Shown one piece after another: positions 42,924 through 52,344 of a stretch of 61,140 nucleotides of DNA. The DNA is from Lysobacterales bacterium (lineage in GTDB: Bacteria; Pseudomonadota; Gammaproteobacteria; Xanthomonadales; Rhodanobacteraceae), in contig JAJPID010000036.1 in the NCBI GenBank assembly GCA_021324945.1, positions 1-61,140 of the forward strand. The letters run 5' to 3'. Position 1 is the first letter of the stretch, and each line of letters opens with the position of its first letter. Both the position numbers and the translations under genes were made by a program. The notes below the pieces were generated by a model. That model was given only the letters and a program-made list of their open reading frames with translations. It had not been told where the DNA came from and ran no database searches.

Positions 42924-45900
42924 CTAGGTTCGCGTGCTCACCCAGCGCAATCGTCCCCGAGCCAGCAGCTCATCCAGTTGCGGCGCCAGCGGATCTTGCA
43001 GGATTTCCGCAGGCAACGGCGCGTTGGCGACCAGGCCGACGCAGGTGTCGCGGCCGTCGTGCTTGGCGCGATAGAGTGCGAGATCTGCTAATTCCAGCGC
43101 GGCCTCGAACACGGCACCGTCGGCGTCCATCGCCAGCGGATGCAGACTGAATCCGATGGAACAGGTCAGATGGATCGCGCCGCCGCGGCCGTCCGAAAAT
43201 CCCCGCGCGGCGATGTCGCGGCGCAGTCGCTCGGCGATGGCGAGCGCGCCGTCGGCGTCCACTCCGGGCAGCAGCAACAGGAATTCCTCGCCACCCCAGC
43301 GCACGACGATGTCGCGCTCGCGCCGCCCCGCGGTCAGCAGACGCCCGAAGGCGAGCAGCACTGCGTCGCCCACGGCATGTCCGTAACGGTCGTTGATCTG
43401 CTTGAAGTGGTCCAGATCGATCAACAGCACGCCGATCTTCTGCGCCGAGGCGATCACGTCCGGCAATCGCGCCAGCAGATGCCGACGGTTGTGCAGCAGG
43501 GTCAAGGCGTCGGTGTGGCTCTCCTCGGCGAGCGCGAGATTGAGCATGCGCAACCGCTCGTTGGCGCGCGCAAGCTGCGTGGTGCGCCGCGCGACCTGCG
43601 CTTCCAGCCACGCATTGCGGCGGCGCTGCGCGCGGAAACCCCACCATACGGCCAGCGCCAGACCTGCACAGAGCAGCAGCGCAGCCGCGGTGCGCACCAG
43701 CAGCCGTTCGTACCAATGTGGCTCCACGTCGATCGCGAGCGTAGCCGTACGTCCGAACTGCGGATTGCCTTCAATCGCAGCGGCGACGCGGAAGCGGTAA
43801 TCGCCCGGCGGCAAATGTGTGTAGAACGCCGTGCGGCGATCCTGCGCCTGCTGCCAGCCCGCATCGTAGCCTTCCAGCATATAGCGGAAGCGCAGCTTGC
43901 CGATGCCGAGATAAGGCGCGGTGTACTGGATTTCGAGATCGCGCGCACCCTTGCGCAGGTCGAGCGGCCGCGGCGGCAGGCTGTCGCCGTCGTGGATGAT
44001 GGATTCGATCATCGCCGCCGGCGGTTGGGGCGGGGCGCCGAGCGCGCGCGCGTCCACGCGCAGCGCTCCCGCGACCGTGCTGTACCAGATTTGGTGTCCG
44101 TCGATCAGGCTGCGTGCGCCCGCCCCGCCGTTGCAGCAGCGCTGGTTGTGCAGGCTGGTGACACGGTTTTCTCCCACGATCAATTGCGGCGCGATGGTGC
44201 GCATGGGAGAACCCGGCAGCGGCAATTGCGCGAGCGGCAGGCGCCAGACGCCCGCGATCGATGCGACGTACAGATCGCCGCCGACCACATCCAGCGTCCA
44301 GGCGTTGTCGCTCGGCAGACCGTCTTTCTGACTCGTCATGCGCAGGCGATCGCCAACCACCGCGCCGACGCCCGCGTCGATCGTGGCGACGCCGAGCACG
44401 CCCGCGCGCAACCGCGCGAGACGCGACACGAAATGCCCGCGCAACGGCGCCGCCCAGGCGGGTTGCGTGATACGGCCGTCGCGCCATTCGCGCACGCCGT
44501 CTTCGGTGCCGAAGAGCAGGCGATCGCCCAACGGCAACAGCGTGCGGATGCGTGCGGCCGCCACCGACGCGCCGGAGTCGGCGCGTGCGAGCACGCCGTT
44601 GCGCCAGCGATACAGTCCGCCGGAAGTGCCAATCCAATAATCATCGTCGGCGATTTCCCGCACTTCGTTCACCTGCAGATTCGACAATGCCGAAAGCGCA
44701 GCCGGCGTGTCGATGCGACCGTGGTCGTAAACCGCGATGCCCGCGCGCGTGCCGATCCACAGACGTCCACGGCTGTCGAAATACAATTCGTAGCCGGTGG
44801 CGTTCGGCAGCGCGCTTCCGGCGATGAACGGATGCGCGCGCGCGCCGTCGAAAGTCTCGATGTCGGAATTGGTGCCGAAGATCAGATTGCCATCCGGCGC
44901 GTGCACGATGCTCCACACGAACGCATCGGCCAAGCCGTCGCGCCCGGATACGCGACGCGTCCAGCCGTTGAGCACCCGATACAGACCTTCGGTATGGCTA
45001 CCCAGCCAGAGATTTCCAACGCGGTCCTCGTACAAGGTCTGGGTCCACGGGTCGTGCGCGATGTCGGGGTCGGCGATGCGCTCGATGCTTCCTCCCGGCA
45101 CGCGCCGGAACAGCGCAGGCACGGTGCCGATCCACAGCGTGCCGTCGCGGTCGGTGTGCAGCGCCTCGATGGAAGTGTGGTCGATTTCGGCATTCAAGCC
45201 AGAAGCGGCGATCCGGCCGCCGTCGAGGCGTTTCAAACCTTCGTGTGTGCCCAGCCACAATGCGCCCTGCGCCCGCGCGAGATGCGCGACGATCAACGGT
45301 TCTCCGTTCGTGCCGCGCAACGGAAAGCACGCCGCGTGCGCGGCGCCGTCATCCAGCCGGCACACGCGGCCACTACCGCCGATCCACAACGAGCGCCCGT
45401 CGCGCAACAGGCTGTACGCCGCGCCTGAGTAGCCCGGCACGGATTCGATGCGATCGCCGCGCACGCGCGCCAATCCCCGCTCGGTCCCCAGCAGGGGCGA
45501 GCCGTCGTCGCCATCGACGATCGCGTACACCGCGCTGCCGCCGAGATCGGAGAAATGTGCCTCGCGCTCGCGTAGCAGTCCGCGCGCGCCGCCGAACCAG
45601 ACCTGGCCATGCGCATCGGCCCAGGCCGCGGCGAGCATGCTGGTGTCCACGCCGGCCGCGTTGCGGTCGAAAGTCGTGAAATGCTCGCCGTCGAAACGCG
45701 CGACGCCGATCTGCGTGGCCACCCACAAGTAGCCTGCACTGTCTTCGGCGATGCTGAGCACGCTGATCTGTGGCAGGCCCTGCTCCACGCCCCAGTCGTC
45801 GACGACGAAGGCATGAAACGGCGCGTGCGGGTCCAGCGCGGCCGCGGGCCGCACGCCGAACGCGCACAGCAGCGCCACGCCCAGGATCGCGCAGCGCGAT

Positions 45901-45944
45901 CGCAGCGGATGTCTCCCTCTTGCAGGCAAGTCTGAAAACTCCAT
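42924..45944 (-). CDS. beta-propeller sensor diguanylate cyclase (GGDEF)
   Basis: A 1006-aa membrane protein. A signal-like segment (about 15 to 37) is followed by a periplasmic two-component-regulator propeller of many repeats of the form DGTLWIGT, GNLWLGSHTEGLYRV and GRLWIGTRAG (about 40 to 650), then a Y_Y_Y domain (LEIQYTAPYLGIGKLRFRYM), one membrane segment (LLVRTAAALLLCAGLALAVW), a coiled coil and a GGDEF domain. The active site is GGEEF and an RERD I-site lies five residues before it, so product inhibition is likely. It makes cyclic di-GMP in response to an external signal. sufT-like gene diverges from it. Confidence 0.92.
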   Translation of the reverse strand: MEFSDLPARGRHPLRSRCAILGVALLCAFGVRPAAALDPHAPFHAFVVDDWGVEQGLPQISVLSIAEDSAGYLWVATQIGVARFDGEHFTTFDRNAAGVDTSMLAAAWADAHGQVWFGGARGLLREREAHFSDLGGSAVYAIVDGDDGSPLLGTERGLARVRGDRIESVPGYSGAAYSLLRDGRSLWIGGSGRVCRLDDGAAHAACFPLRGTNGEPLIVAHLARAQGALWLGTHEGLKRLDGGRIAASGLNAEIDHTSIEALHTDRDGTLWIGTVPALFRRVPGGSIERIADPDIAHDPWTQTLYEDRVGNLWLGSHTEGLYRVLNGWTRRVSGRDGLADAFVWSIVHAPDGNLIFGTNSDIETFDGARAHPFIAGSALPNATGYELYFDSRGRLWIGTRAGIAVYDHGRIDTPAALSALSNLQVNEVREIADDDYWIGTSGGLYRWRNGVLARADSGASVAAARIRTLLPLGDRLLFGTEDGVREWRDGRITQPAWAAPLRGHFVSRLARLRAGVLGVATIDAGVGAVVGDRLRMTSQKDGLPSDNAWTLDVVGGDLYVASIAGVWRLPLAQLPLPGSPMRTIAPQLIVGENRVTSLHNQRCCNGGAGARSLIDGHQIWYSTVAGALRVDARALGAPPQPPAAMIESIIHDGDSLPPRPLDLRKGARDLEIQYTAPYLGIGKLRFRYMLEGYDAGWQQAQDRRTAFYTHLPPGDYRFRVAAAIEGNPQFGRTATLAIDVEPHWYERLLVRTAAALLLCAGLALAVWWGFRAQRRRNAWLEAQVARRTTQLARANERLRMLNLALAEESHTDALTLLHNRRHLLARLPDVIASAQKIGVLLIDLDHFKQINDRYGHAVGDAVLLAFGRLLTAGRRERDIVVRWGGEEFLLLLPGVDADGALAIAERLRRDIAARGFSDGRGGAIHLTCSIGFSLHPLAMDADGAVFEAALELADLALYRAKHDGRDTCVGLVANAPLPAEILQDPLAPQLDELLARGRLRWVSTRT

Positions 45945-46026
45945 TTCCCCGAATGGGAGCGGCGCCGCCGGCCTATAATGCAAGTTCTCTGCCGTGCCGG
46001 GCCTTGCAAACTTTGTTCACATACAA

Positions 46027-46584
46027 ATGAGCGGATTCAGCCCCAGCAGCGAACCTTTCACTCTCGCCCGCGATTGCCCGGCCATTCTGGTGCCGCAGGG
46101 CGACGAGGTAACGCTGCCGGCGGGGCAGAGCGGTTACATCACGCAAGCTTTGGGCGGCAGCTTCACCGTGTACGTCGAAGGCAATCTCTTCCGGATCGCC
46201 GGCAAGGATGCCGACGCGCTCGGCAAATTGCCGCCTGAGCCGATCCAGTTGCCGGAAAACGCTGGCGACGAAGATGTCGAACGCGCCGTCTGGCAGCAGT
46301 TGCGCACCTGCTTCGATCCGGAGATCCCGGTGAACGTCGTCGATCTGGGATTGGTGTACGACGTGTCCCTCGAACACGCCGGCGACGATCAGCGCAAGGT
46401 CTACGTCAAGATGACGCTGACAGCGCCGGGTTGCGGCATGGGCGACATTCTCGTGGACGACGTGCGCAATAAGCTGGAGATGATCCCGACCGTCGGGGAA
46501 GCGGATGTCGACCTGGTGTTCGATCCGCCGTGGAACCATTCGATGATGTCGGATGCGGCCAAACTGGAAACCGGGATGTTTTGA
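46027..46584 (+). CDS. sufT: SufT-like Fe-S cluster assembly protein (DUF59)
   Basis: A 185-aa protein. The N-terminal 75 residues hold ILVPQGDEVTLPAGQSGYIT and a second small domain, and the C-terminal DUF59/MIP18 domain holds RTCFDPEIPVNVVDLGLVYD, LTAPGCGMGDILVDDV and DLVFDPPWNHSMMSD. The TAPGC Cys is the conserved one of this family. SufT-type proteins help insert or mature Fe-S clusters. The ATG at 46027 is preferred to one at 45994 by similarity, though no strong ribosome site is seen. It is not in a suf operon here. Confidence 0.87.
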   Translation: MSGFSPSSEPFTLARDCPAILVPQGDEVTLPAGQSGYITQALGGSFTVYVEGNLFRIAGKDADALGKLPPEPIQLPENAGDEDVERAVWQQLRTCFDPEIPVNVVDLGLVYDVSLEHAGDDQRKVYVKMTLTAPGCGMGDILVDDVRNKLEMIPTVGEADVDLVFDPPWNHSMMSDAAKLETGMF

Positions 46585-46676
46585 CCCCGCTTGGCAGCGC
46601 CGGGAACGGCCCCGTGGCATAATCCGCCGTCTTTTTCCCGGCTCGCCGTGAACGGCGGGCTTCGAACGGAGTTCCG

Positions 46677-47015
46677 ATGAGTTTCTCGCTGATTTCCGCC
46701 GCCCATGCCGCCGCTGCCGCGCCAGTCACCGCGCCGGCAACCAATCCGCTGATCTCGTTTCTGCCGCTGTTGTTCCTGTTGGGCTTTTTGTACTTCATGC
46801 TGATCCGTCCGCAGATGAAACGGCAGAAAGAAGTGCGCGCGATGCTGAGCCAGCTCGCCAGGAACGACGAGGTGATCGCCGCGGGCATCGCCGGCCGCGT
46901 GGACGAGGTGGGCGAATCCTTCGTCACGGTCGAGATCGCGCCGAACGTAAAAATCCGCGTGCAGAAAGGCGCGATCACGCAAGTGCTGCCGAAAGGCACT
47001 CTGAAGTCGTCTTGA
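46677..47015 (+). CDS. yajC: preprotein translocase subunit YajC
   Basis: A 112-aa protein with one membrane segment (FLPLLFLLGFLYFMLIRPQ) followed by KRQKEVRAMLSQLARNDEVI and the small beta domain GIAGRVDEVGESFVTVEIA. YajC joins SecD and SecF in the accessory translocase complex. It precedes secD by 42 bases. The tgt/queA genes that often lie upstream are not found here; a sufT-like gene is there instead. Confidence 0.94.
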   Translation: MSFSLISAAHAAAAAPVTAPATNPLISFLPLLFLLGFLYFMLIRPQMKRQKEVRAMLSQLARNDEVIAAGIAGRVDEVGESFVTVEIAPNVKIRVQKGAITQVLPKGTLKSS

Positions 47016-47057
47016 TGTCGAATCCAATCGACTTGTCGCATCCGGTAAACGCAGCCC

Positions 47058-48914
47058 ATGAGTGACTTTCCCCGCTGGAAATACGCGCTGGTCGTGATCG
47101 TGCTTGCGTTGGGTTTGTTGTACGCGTTGCCCAACGTGTTCCGTCCGCAGCCGGCCGTACAGATCTCCGCCAACCGTGGCGCGACCATCGACACCGCGCT
47201 GCAGAAGAAGGTCGAAAGCACGCTCGATCAGGACAAGATTCCCTATCAGGACGTCGCCATCGAAGGCGACCGCCTGCTCGCGCGCTTCGCCAACACCGAC
47301 GTGCAATTGCGCGCCTCAGACGCGCTGCGACTCGCGCTCGGCGACAACTACACGGTGGCACTGAACCTCGCCAGCACCGTGCCACACTGGCTGGAGGCGA
47401 TCGGCGCGCACGCGATGCCGCTGGGTCTGGATTTGCAGGGCGGCGTGCATTTCCTGATGCAGGTCGATCAGAACGCGGTCCTGCAGAAACAGCAGCAGCG
47501 TTATCTCGACGACATCCGCTCGCTGCTGCGGGAGAAAAACATCCATTACGACGCGGTGAGCCCCAGCGGGCAGGGCGTGCAGGTGGTGCTGCGTTCGGCC
47601 GCCGACCGCGACGAAGCCGCCAAGATCATCAATGCCGATTCGCCCGATCTCGTTCTCACCGACATCACCACACCGGGCGGCGCGCCAGCACTGCAGGCCA
47701 ACATCAAGCCGGAGAAGATCACCGAGCTCGCGCAGGACACCATCCGTCAGAACGTCACCACGCTGCGCAATCGCGTGAATGCGCTGGGTGTGTCCGAGCC
47801 GCTGATCCAGCAGCAGGGCGACTCCCGCATCGTGGTGGAACTGCCGGGCGTACAGGACACCGCAGCGGCGAAGAAGATTCTCGGCGCCACCGCCACGCTG
47901 GAGTACCACGCCAACGATCCGAACGTGAATCCGATCGAGGCCGAGAAGACCGGCAACGTGCCGCCGGACGACCGCCTGTATCACGACAAGGATGGCCGTC
48001 CGCTGGTGCTGAAGAAGAAGGTGATCGTCAGCGGCGATGAGCTGGTCGACGCCAGCCAGAGTTACGACCAGCAGACCGGCACGCCGGACGTCGACGTGAC
48101 GCTGAACTCCGCCGGCGCGCGCAAGATGCTGGACTTCACCACGCAGAACGTCGGCAAGCCGATGGCCGTGGTGTATGTCGATCGCGTGCCGGAAACGAAA
48201 GTCGTCGACGGCAAGGAAGTGCGCAGCTTCAAGACCACCGAAGAGGTGATCAACAACGCCACGATCCAGGGCGTGTTCGGCAAGCGCTTCCAGACCACGG
48301 GCTTGAGCCAGGAAGAGGCGCAGACATTGGCGGTTTTACTGCGTTCGGGTTCGCTGGCCGCGCCCACTGACATCGTCGAGCAGCGCGTGATCGGCCCATC
48401 GCTCGGTCAGGACAACATCCAGAAGGGCGAGCGTGCTGTGGTGCTGGGACTGCTGCTTGTTCTCGCCGCCGCGGCGATCTACTACAAGTTGTTCGGCCTC
48501 GTGGCGGACATCGCGCTGTTCTTCAATCTGGTGATCCTGATCGCGGTGATGTCGGCCATCGGCGTGACGCTGACGATGCCCGGCATCGCCGGAATCGTGC
48601 TGACACTTGGCATGTCGATCGATGCGAACGTGCTGATCTGTGAACGCGTGCGCGAGGAATTGCGTAACGGTTCCACGCCGCTGGCCGCCATCCGTGCCGG
48701 CTACGAGAAAGCGTGGTCCACCATTCTGGATGCCAACGTCACGCATTTGCTCGCCGCGCTGGGCTTGATGACGCTGGGTTCGGGCGCGATCAAGGGCTTC
48801 GGCGTGACGTTGTTCATCGGTATCCTGACCTCCCTGTTCACCTCGGTGACTGTGACGCACGCGATTACCGCGGCGATCCACGGCGGCCGCAAGTTGAAGA
48901 CGCTGTCGGTTTGA
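47058..48914 (+). CDS. secD: protein translocase subunit SecD
   Basis: A 618-aa SecD with an N-terminal membrane segment (WKYALVVIVLALGLLYALPN), the large periplasmic P1 domain (GLDLQGGVHFLMQVDQNAVL; RNRVNALGVSEPLIQQQGDS) and five C-terminal membrane segments (including GIAGIVLTLGMSIDANVLIC and ERVREELRNG). SecDF uses the proton gradient to pull exported proteins across the inner membrane. The family's D-G-G and VLIxE/C signatures are intact. Confidence 0.96.
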   Translation: MSDFPRWKYALVVIVLALGLLYALPNVFRPQPAVQISANRGATIDTALQKKVESTLDQDKIPYQDVAIEGDRLLARFANTDVQLRASDALRLALGDNYTVALNLASTVPHWLEAIGAHAMPLGLDLQGGVHFLMQVDQNAVLQKQQQRYLDDIRSLLREKNIHYDAVSPSGQGVQVVLRSAADRDEAAKIINADSPDLVLTDITTPGGAPALQANIKPEKITELAQDTIRQNVTTLRNRVNALGVSEPLIQQQGDSRIVVELPGVQDTAAAKKILGATATLEYHANDPNVNPIEAEKTGNVPPDDRLYHDKDGRPLVLKKKVIVSGDELVDASQSYDQQTGTPDVDVTLNSAGARKMLDFTTQNVGKPMAVVYVDRVPETKVVDGKEVRSFKTTEEVINNATIQGVFGKRFQTTGLSQEEAQTLAVLLRSGSLAAPTDIVEQRVIGPSLGQDNIQKGERAVVLGLLLVLAAAAIYYKLFGLVADIALFFNLVILIAVMSAIGVTLTMPGIAGIVLTLGMSIDANVLICERVREELRNGSTPLAAIRAGYEKAWSTILDANVTHLLAALGLMTLGSGAIKGFGVTLFIGILTSLFTSVTVTHAITAAIHGGRKLKTLSV

Positions 48915-48920
48915 ACTTTG

Positions 48921-48943
48921 CCCCTTTCTCGGCGGGAAAGGGG
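48921..48943 (+). repeat. secD-secF intercistronic hairpin
   Basis: CCCCTTTC (48921 to 48928) pairs with GAAAGGGG (48936 to 48943) around a 7-base loop. No T-run follows on the plus strand, so it probably does not stop transcription fully. It could lower or separate secF expression or protect the upstream message. Confidence 0.5.
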
Positions 48944-48969
48944 GCCTCGCCAATTGGAGTTTTCGCCAC

Positions 48970-49932
48970 GTGGAAATCTTCGACCCCCACAGCAACATCA
49001 ACTTCCTCGGCCTGCGCAAGGTCAGCGTCGCGATTTCCGCGCTGCTGATCGTGCTGTCGATCCTCGCGATCACGGTGCGCGGACTGAATTACGGGCTGGA
49101 CTTCACAGGCGGCGTGCTGGTGCAGGTCAGTTACCAGAAACCCGTTGATGTGGGCGAAGTGCGCGACGCGCTAGCCGCTTCCGGTTTCGGCGATGCTGTG
49201 GTGCAGAGTCTCGGCGGCACGCGCGACATCTCGATCCGCCTGCAACCCAAGGCCGATCCGGCCGCGGTGGTCGATGGCGAAGTGAAGCCCGACCGCGTCG
49301 CCGCGGACGTGCTGAAGTCACTGCAGGCCAGACGAACCGACGCACAGTTGTCCGGCCCGCCGGATTTCGTCGGCCCGCAGGTGGGCGCCGAGCTGCGCAA
49401 TAGCGGCATCATCGCCGTGATCGTGGTGATCGTCGGCATCATGATCTATCTCGGCCTGCGCTTCGAAAAACGCTTCGCCGTCGCCGCGCTCGCGTCGGAA
49501 GTGCACGATACGCTGATCACGGTCGGCATCATCGCGGCCGTGCAGCGAGAATTCGACATGACCGTGCTGGCCTCCGTGTTGGCGGTGGTCGGCTACTCGA
49601 TCAACGACAAGGTCGTGGTGTTCGACCGCGTACGCGAACTGTTCCGCGCCACGCGCAAGGCCGAGCCGATCGACATCCTCAACCGCGCGGTCAACAGCAC
49701 GCTGTCGCGGACCATCATCACCTCGCTGTTTACAGGCATCACCATGGCCGCGTTGTACCTGTTCGGCGGCAGCGCGGTGCACGGCTTTGCCATCACCATG
49801 CTGATCGGCATCCTGGTTGGCACGCTTTCCTCGATCTTCTTCGCCTGTCCGATCCTGCTGTGGCTGGGGGTGTCGAAGAAGGACCTCATGCCGGTAACGA
49901 GGGAAAACCCGGAGCTGGCGCGCAGGCCATGA
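48970..49932 (+). CDS. secF: protein translocase subunit SecF
   Basis: A 320-aa SecF with the N-terminal MEIFDPHSNINFLGLRKVSV, the short periplasmic part after ISIRLQPKAD and membrane segments including GLNYGLDFTGGVLVQV, VVIVGIMIYLGLRFEKRFAV, SVLAVVGYSINDKVVVFDRV and the closing SSIFFACPILLWLGV. The start is GTG at 48970 with a GGAG about 10 bases upstream, which may limit its translation relative to secD. A strong terminator follows 24 bases after the stop. Confidence 0.95.
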   Translation: MEIFDPHSNINFLGLRKVSVAISALLIVLSILAITVRGLNYGLDFTGGVLVQVSYQKPVDVGEVRDALAASGFGDAVVQSLGGTRDISIRLQPKADPAAVVDGEVKPDRVAADVLKSLQARRTDAQLSGPPDFVGPQVGAELRNSGIIAVIVVIVGIMIYLGLRFEKRFAVAALASEVHDTLITVGIIAAVQREFDMTVLASVLAVVGYSINDKVVVFDRVRELFRATRKAEPIDILNRAVNSTLSRTIITSLFTGITMAALYLFGGSAVHGFAITMLIGILVGTLSSIFFACPILLWLGVSKKDLMPVTRENPELARRP

Positions 49933-49956
49933 GCCGTCGCCGTAATCCTTGAATAA

Positions 49957-49986
49957 AAACACGCCGCGCAAAAGCGCGGCGTGTTT
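49957..49986. terminator. bidirectional terminator after secF and the M13 peptidase gene
   Basis: AAACACGCCGCGC (49957 to 49969) and GCGCGGCGTGTTT (49974 to 49986) form a 13-bp perfect stem with an AAAA loop. A-run before and T-run after the stem let it work in both directions, matching the convergent genes on each side. Confidence 0.9.
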
Positions 49987-50014
49987 GGTTACCTGCTCTC
50001 GCAAAGGGAGCTGC

Positions 50015-52066
50015 TTACCAGATCTTCACCTGCTTGTCGCCGCTGCGCACCATCTTGTCGCCGGGTTTGCACTGGAACGCCTGCGCGAACTGCGGCATGT
50101 TGGACGGCGCCGCGATGGCGCGGATCTTGGCGGGCGAGTGCGGATCGACGTTGAGCATCAGCTCGGCGGTTTTCTCGCGCGAATCGCCGCGCCACACGCG
50201 CGCCCAGTTGAGGAAGAAGCGCTGGTCTTCGTCCATGCCGTCGATCTTCTCGTCGGCTTCCTTCGGGTTCTGCTTCAGCGCGGTTTGCAGCGCGTCGTAG
50301 GCGATGTTGAGGCCGCCCAGGTCTGCGATGTTCTCGCCCAGCGTCAACTGGCCGTTGACGTGCAGGTTCGGCTTGCCTGGAATCGGCGAGTAGTCGTTGA
50401 ACTGCTGCACCAGCTTGCCGGTGCGCGCCTTGAACTGCGTCTCGTCTTGTTTGGTCCACCAGTTCTCGCGATTGCCGTAGCCGTCGAACTGGCTGCCCTG
50501 ATCGTCGAAGCCGTGGCTGGACTCGTGTCCGATCACCGCGCCGATGCCGCCGTAATTCAGCGCGTCATCCCCGTTGGCGTAGAAGAACGGCGGCTGCAGG
50601 ATCGCGGCCGGGAAGTTAATGGTATTGGTACTCGGATCGTAATAGGCATTAACCGTCTGCGGAGTCATGCCCCATTCCTTGCGGTCGGTTTTCTTGCCGA
50701 TGTGGCCGATGTCGTAGTGATAGTTGTATTTCGCCGCGGCGCTGGCATTGGCGAAATAATTGTCGGGCACGATCGTCAATCCGTTCCAGTCGCGCCACTC
50801 GCCCGGATCGGGATAGCCGATCTTGGGCAGGAACAGTTTCCACTTCTCGATCGCCTTGGCTTTGGTCTCCGGGCTCATCCAGTCGAGATTCTCGATGCGG
50901 TTGCGCAACGACTCGCGGATGTTGGCGACCAGTTGCTCCGCGCGCGCCTTCGACGAGGCTGGGAAATACTTGGCAACGTACAGCTCGCCCAGCGCCATCC
51001 CCATGCCTTCGTTGACTTCCGCTAGCACACGCTTCCAGCGCGGCTCCTGCTGCGGCTGGCCGCCGAGCGTCTTCTTGTGGAAATCGAAATGATTGGTCTG
51101 GAATGCATCGCTGAGCACCGGCGATGCATTGTCGATGGTGTGGAAGCGCAGGTAAGCCTGCCACTGCGAAACCGGCGCGGTGGCGATCAGATTGTCCATC
51201 TCGGCGAAGAACTTCGGCTGCGACAGCGAAAAGCCCTTGCCGACGTTGACGCCGCTGGTCGCGAAGAATTTCTCCCAGCTGAAGTGCGGCGTCACCTTGT
51301 CGGCATCGGCCACGCTGACGAAGTGGTATTCGTTGTCGAGATCGCGCAATTCAGTCGGCGAGAGCGAAGCCTTGGCAAGTTGCGTTTCGAACGCCATCAC
51401 CTGATCGGCCTGTTTCTTTGCATCCGTCGCATCGACGCCGGCCAATTGCAGGGTCTTGGCGATGTAGGCGACATACGCGTCGCGCAAATCCTTGTACTTG
51501 GGATCGAAGTAATAATCCCTGGTTGGCAAGCCGAGGCCGTCCTGGAAGGCGAAGCCGATCTGATTGGTCGCGTCCTTGAAATCCGCGCCGGAGCCGAAGG
51601 TGAAAACGTAAGGCTGGCCTTCGTTGAAGCTGGCGTCGAGGAAATTCACCACGTCGCTACCGTTTTTCAGCGCGTCGATCTGCGCGAGCTTCGGCTTTAT
51701 CGGATCGAAGCCGGCCTTGTTCACCGCGGCTTCGTCCATACCGGATGCGTAGTACCAGCCGAGCTTCTGTTCGATCGAACCGGGCTTGGCATGCGCGGCA
51801 TTCTTCGCGGCGTCTTCCAGAATCTGGTGCTGCTCTGAGCGGCTCTTCTCTGCGAGCACATTGAACGCGCCCCAGCGGGTCTGGTCGGCCGGGATCGGAT
51901 TGGCCGCCACCCATTTGGCGTTTACATAGCCGTTGAAGTCGTTGCAGGGGCTGATGTTTTCGCTCAATTCGCTCATGTTGAAATTGTCGTCGGCGGCGAA
52001 CGCGCTGCCGGCGGCGAGCGCGAGCGTAACCGCCAGCGCGATCGGCTTGAACAGATGATTGTTCAT
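50015..52066 (-). CDS. M13 family zinc metallopeptidase (neprilysin-like), secreted
   Basis: A 683-aa peptidase with a signal peptide (1 to about 24, ending AFA-A). The N-terminal M13_N domain begins at SPCNDFNGYVNAKWVAANP. The catalytic M13 domain shows NAYYDPSTNTINFPAAIL, the zinc motif HESSH in AVIGHESSHGFDDQG, and the third ligand Glu in TLGENIADLGGLN. It is full length and probably acts in the periplasm or outside on peptides. The terminator at 49957 serves it. Confidence 0.94.
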   Translation of the reverse strand: MNNHLFKPIALAVTLALAAGSAFAADDNFNMSELSENISPCNDFNGYVNAKWVAANPIPADQTRWGAFNVLAEKSRSEQHQILEDAAKNAAHAKPGSIEQKLGWYYASGMDEAAVNKAGFDPIKPKLAQIDALKNGSDVVNFLDASFNEGQPYVFTFGSGADFKDATNQIGFAFQDGLGLPTRDYYFDPKYKDLRDAYVAYIAKTLQLAGVDATDAKKQADQVMAFETQLAKASLSPTELRDLDNEYHFVSVADADKVTPHFSWEKFFATSGVNVGKGFSLSQPKFFAEMDNLIATAPVSQWQAYLRFHTIDNASPVLSDAFQTNHFDFHKKTLGGQPQQEPRWKRVLAEVNEGMGMALGELYVAKYFPASSKARAEQLVANIRESLRNRIENLDWMSPETKAKAIEKWKLFLPKIGYPDPGEWRDWNGLTIVPDNYFANASAAAKYNYHYDIGHIGKKTDRKEWGMTPQTVNAYYDPSTNTINFPAAILQPPFFYANGDDALNYGGIGAVIGHESSHGFDDQGSQFDGYGNRENWWTKQDETQFKARTGKLVQQFNDYSPIPGKPNLHVNGQLTLGENIADLGGLNIAYDALQTALKQNPKEADEKIDGMDEDQRFFLNWARVWRGDSREKTAELMLNVDPHSPAKIRAIAAPSNMPQFAQAFQCKPGDKMVRSGDKQVKIW

Positions 52067-52344
52067 GTGATTCCTCGTGCAGGTGAAAGGGGCCGCAGGG
52101 CGGCGCGGCAAAGCCGACCAAGCCTAGCAGCGTGCGGCCTCCGGGGGAGTGCTGAAGGTAAGGGGCGTTGCGCTGGCGCGATGCCGAAAGGCATCGCTCG
52201 CAACGACCCTGGGTGAGGCATCAATGCCGGTCGGGAGTCGAGCCAACGCCCATGTCGCGTTTCGTCGCGTTTTTACGTTCTTCCTTTCTGGTGCCTATGA
52301 AGGCGGCCATGACGTTGCTACGGCTTTCCACAACAGGAGGGGAC

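Noticed and set aside
43140-45428. 762-residue plus-strand frame opposite the diguanylate cyclase gene
   Set aside because: Arg/Gln/Ala-rich antisense shadow of a real gene with clear domains; no start site or motif.
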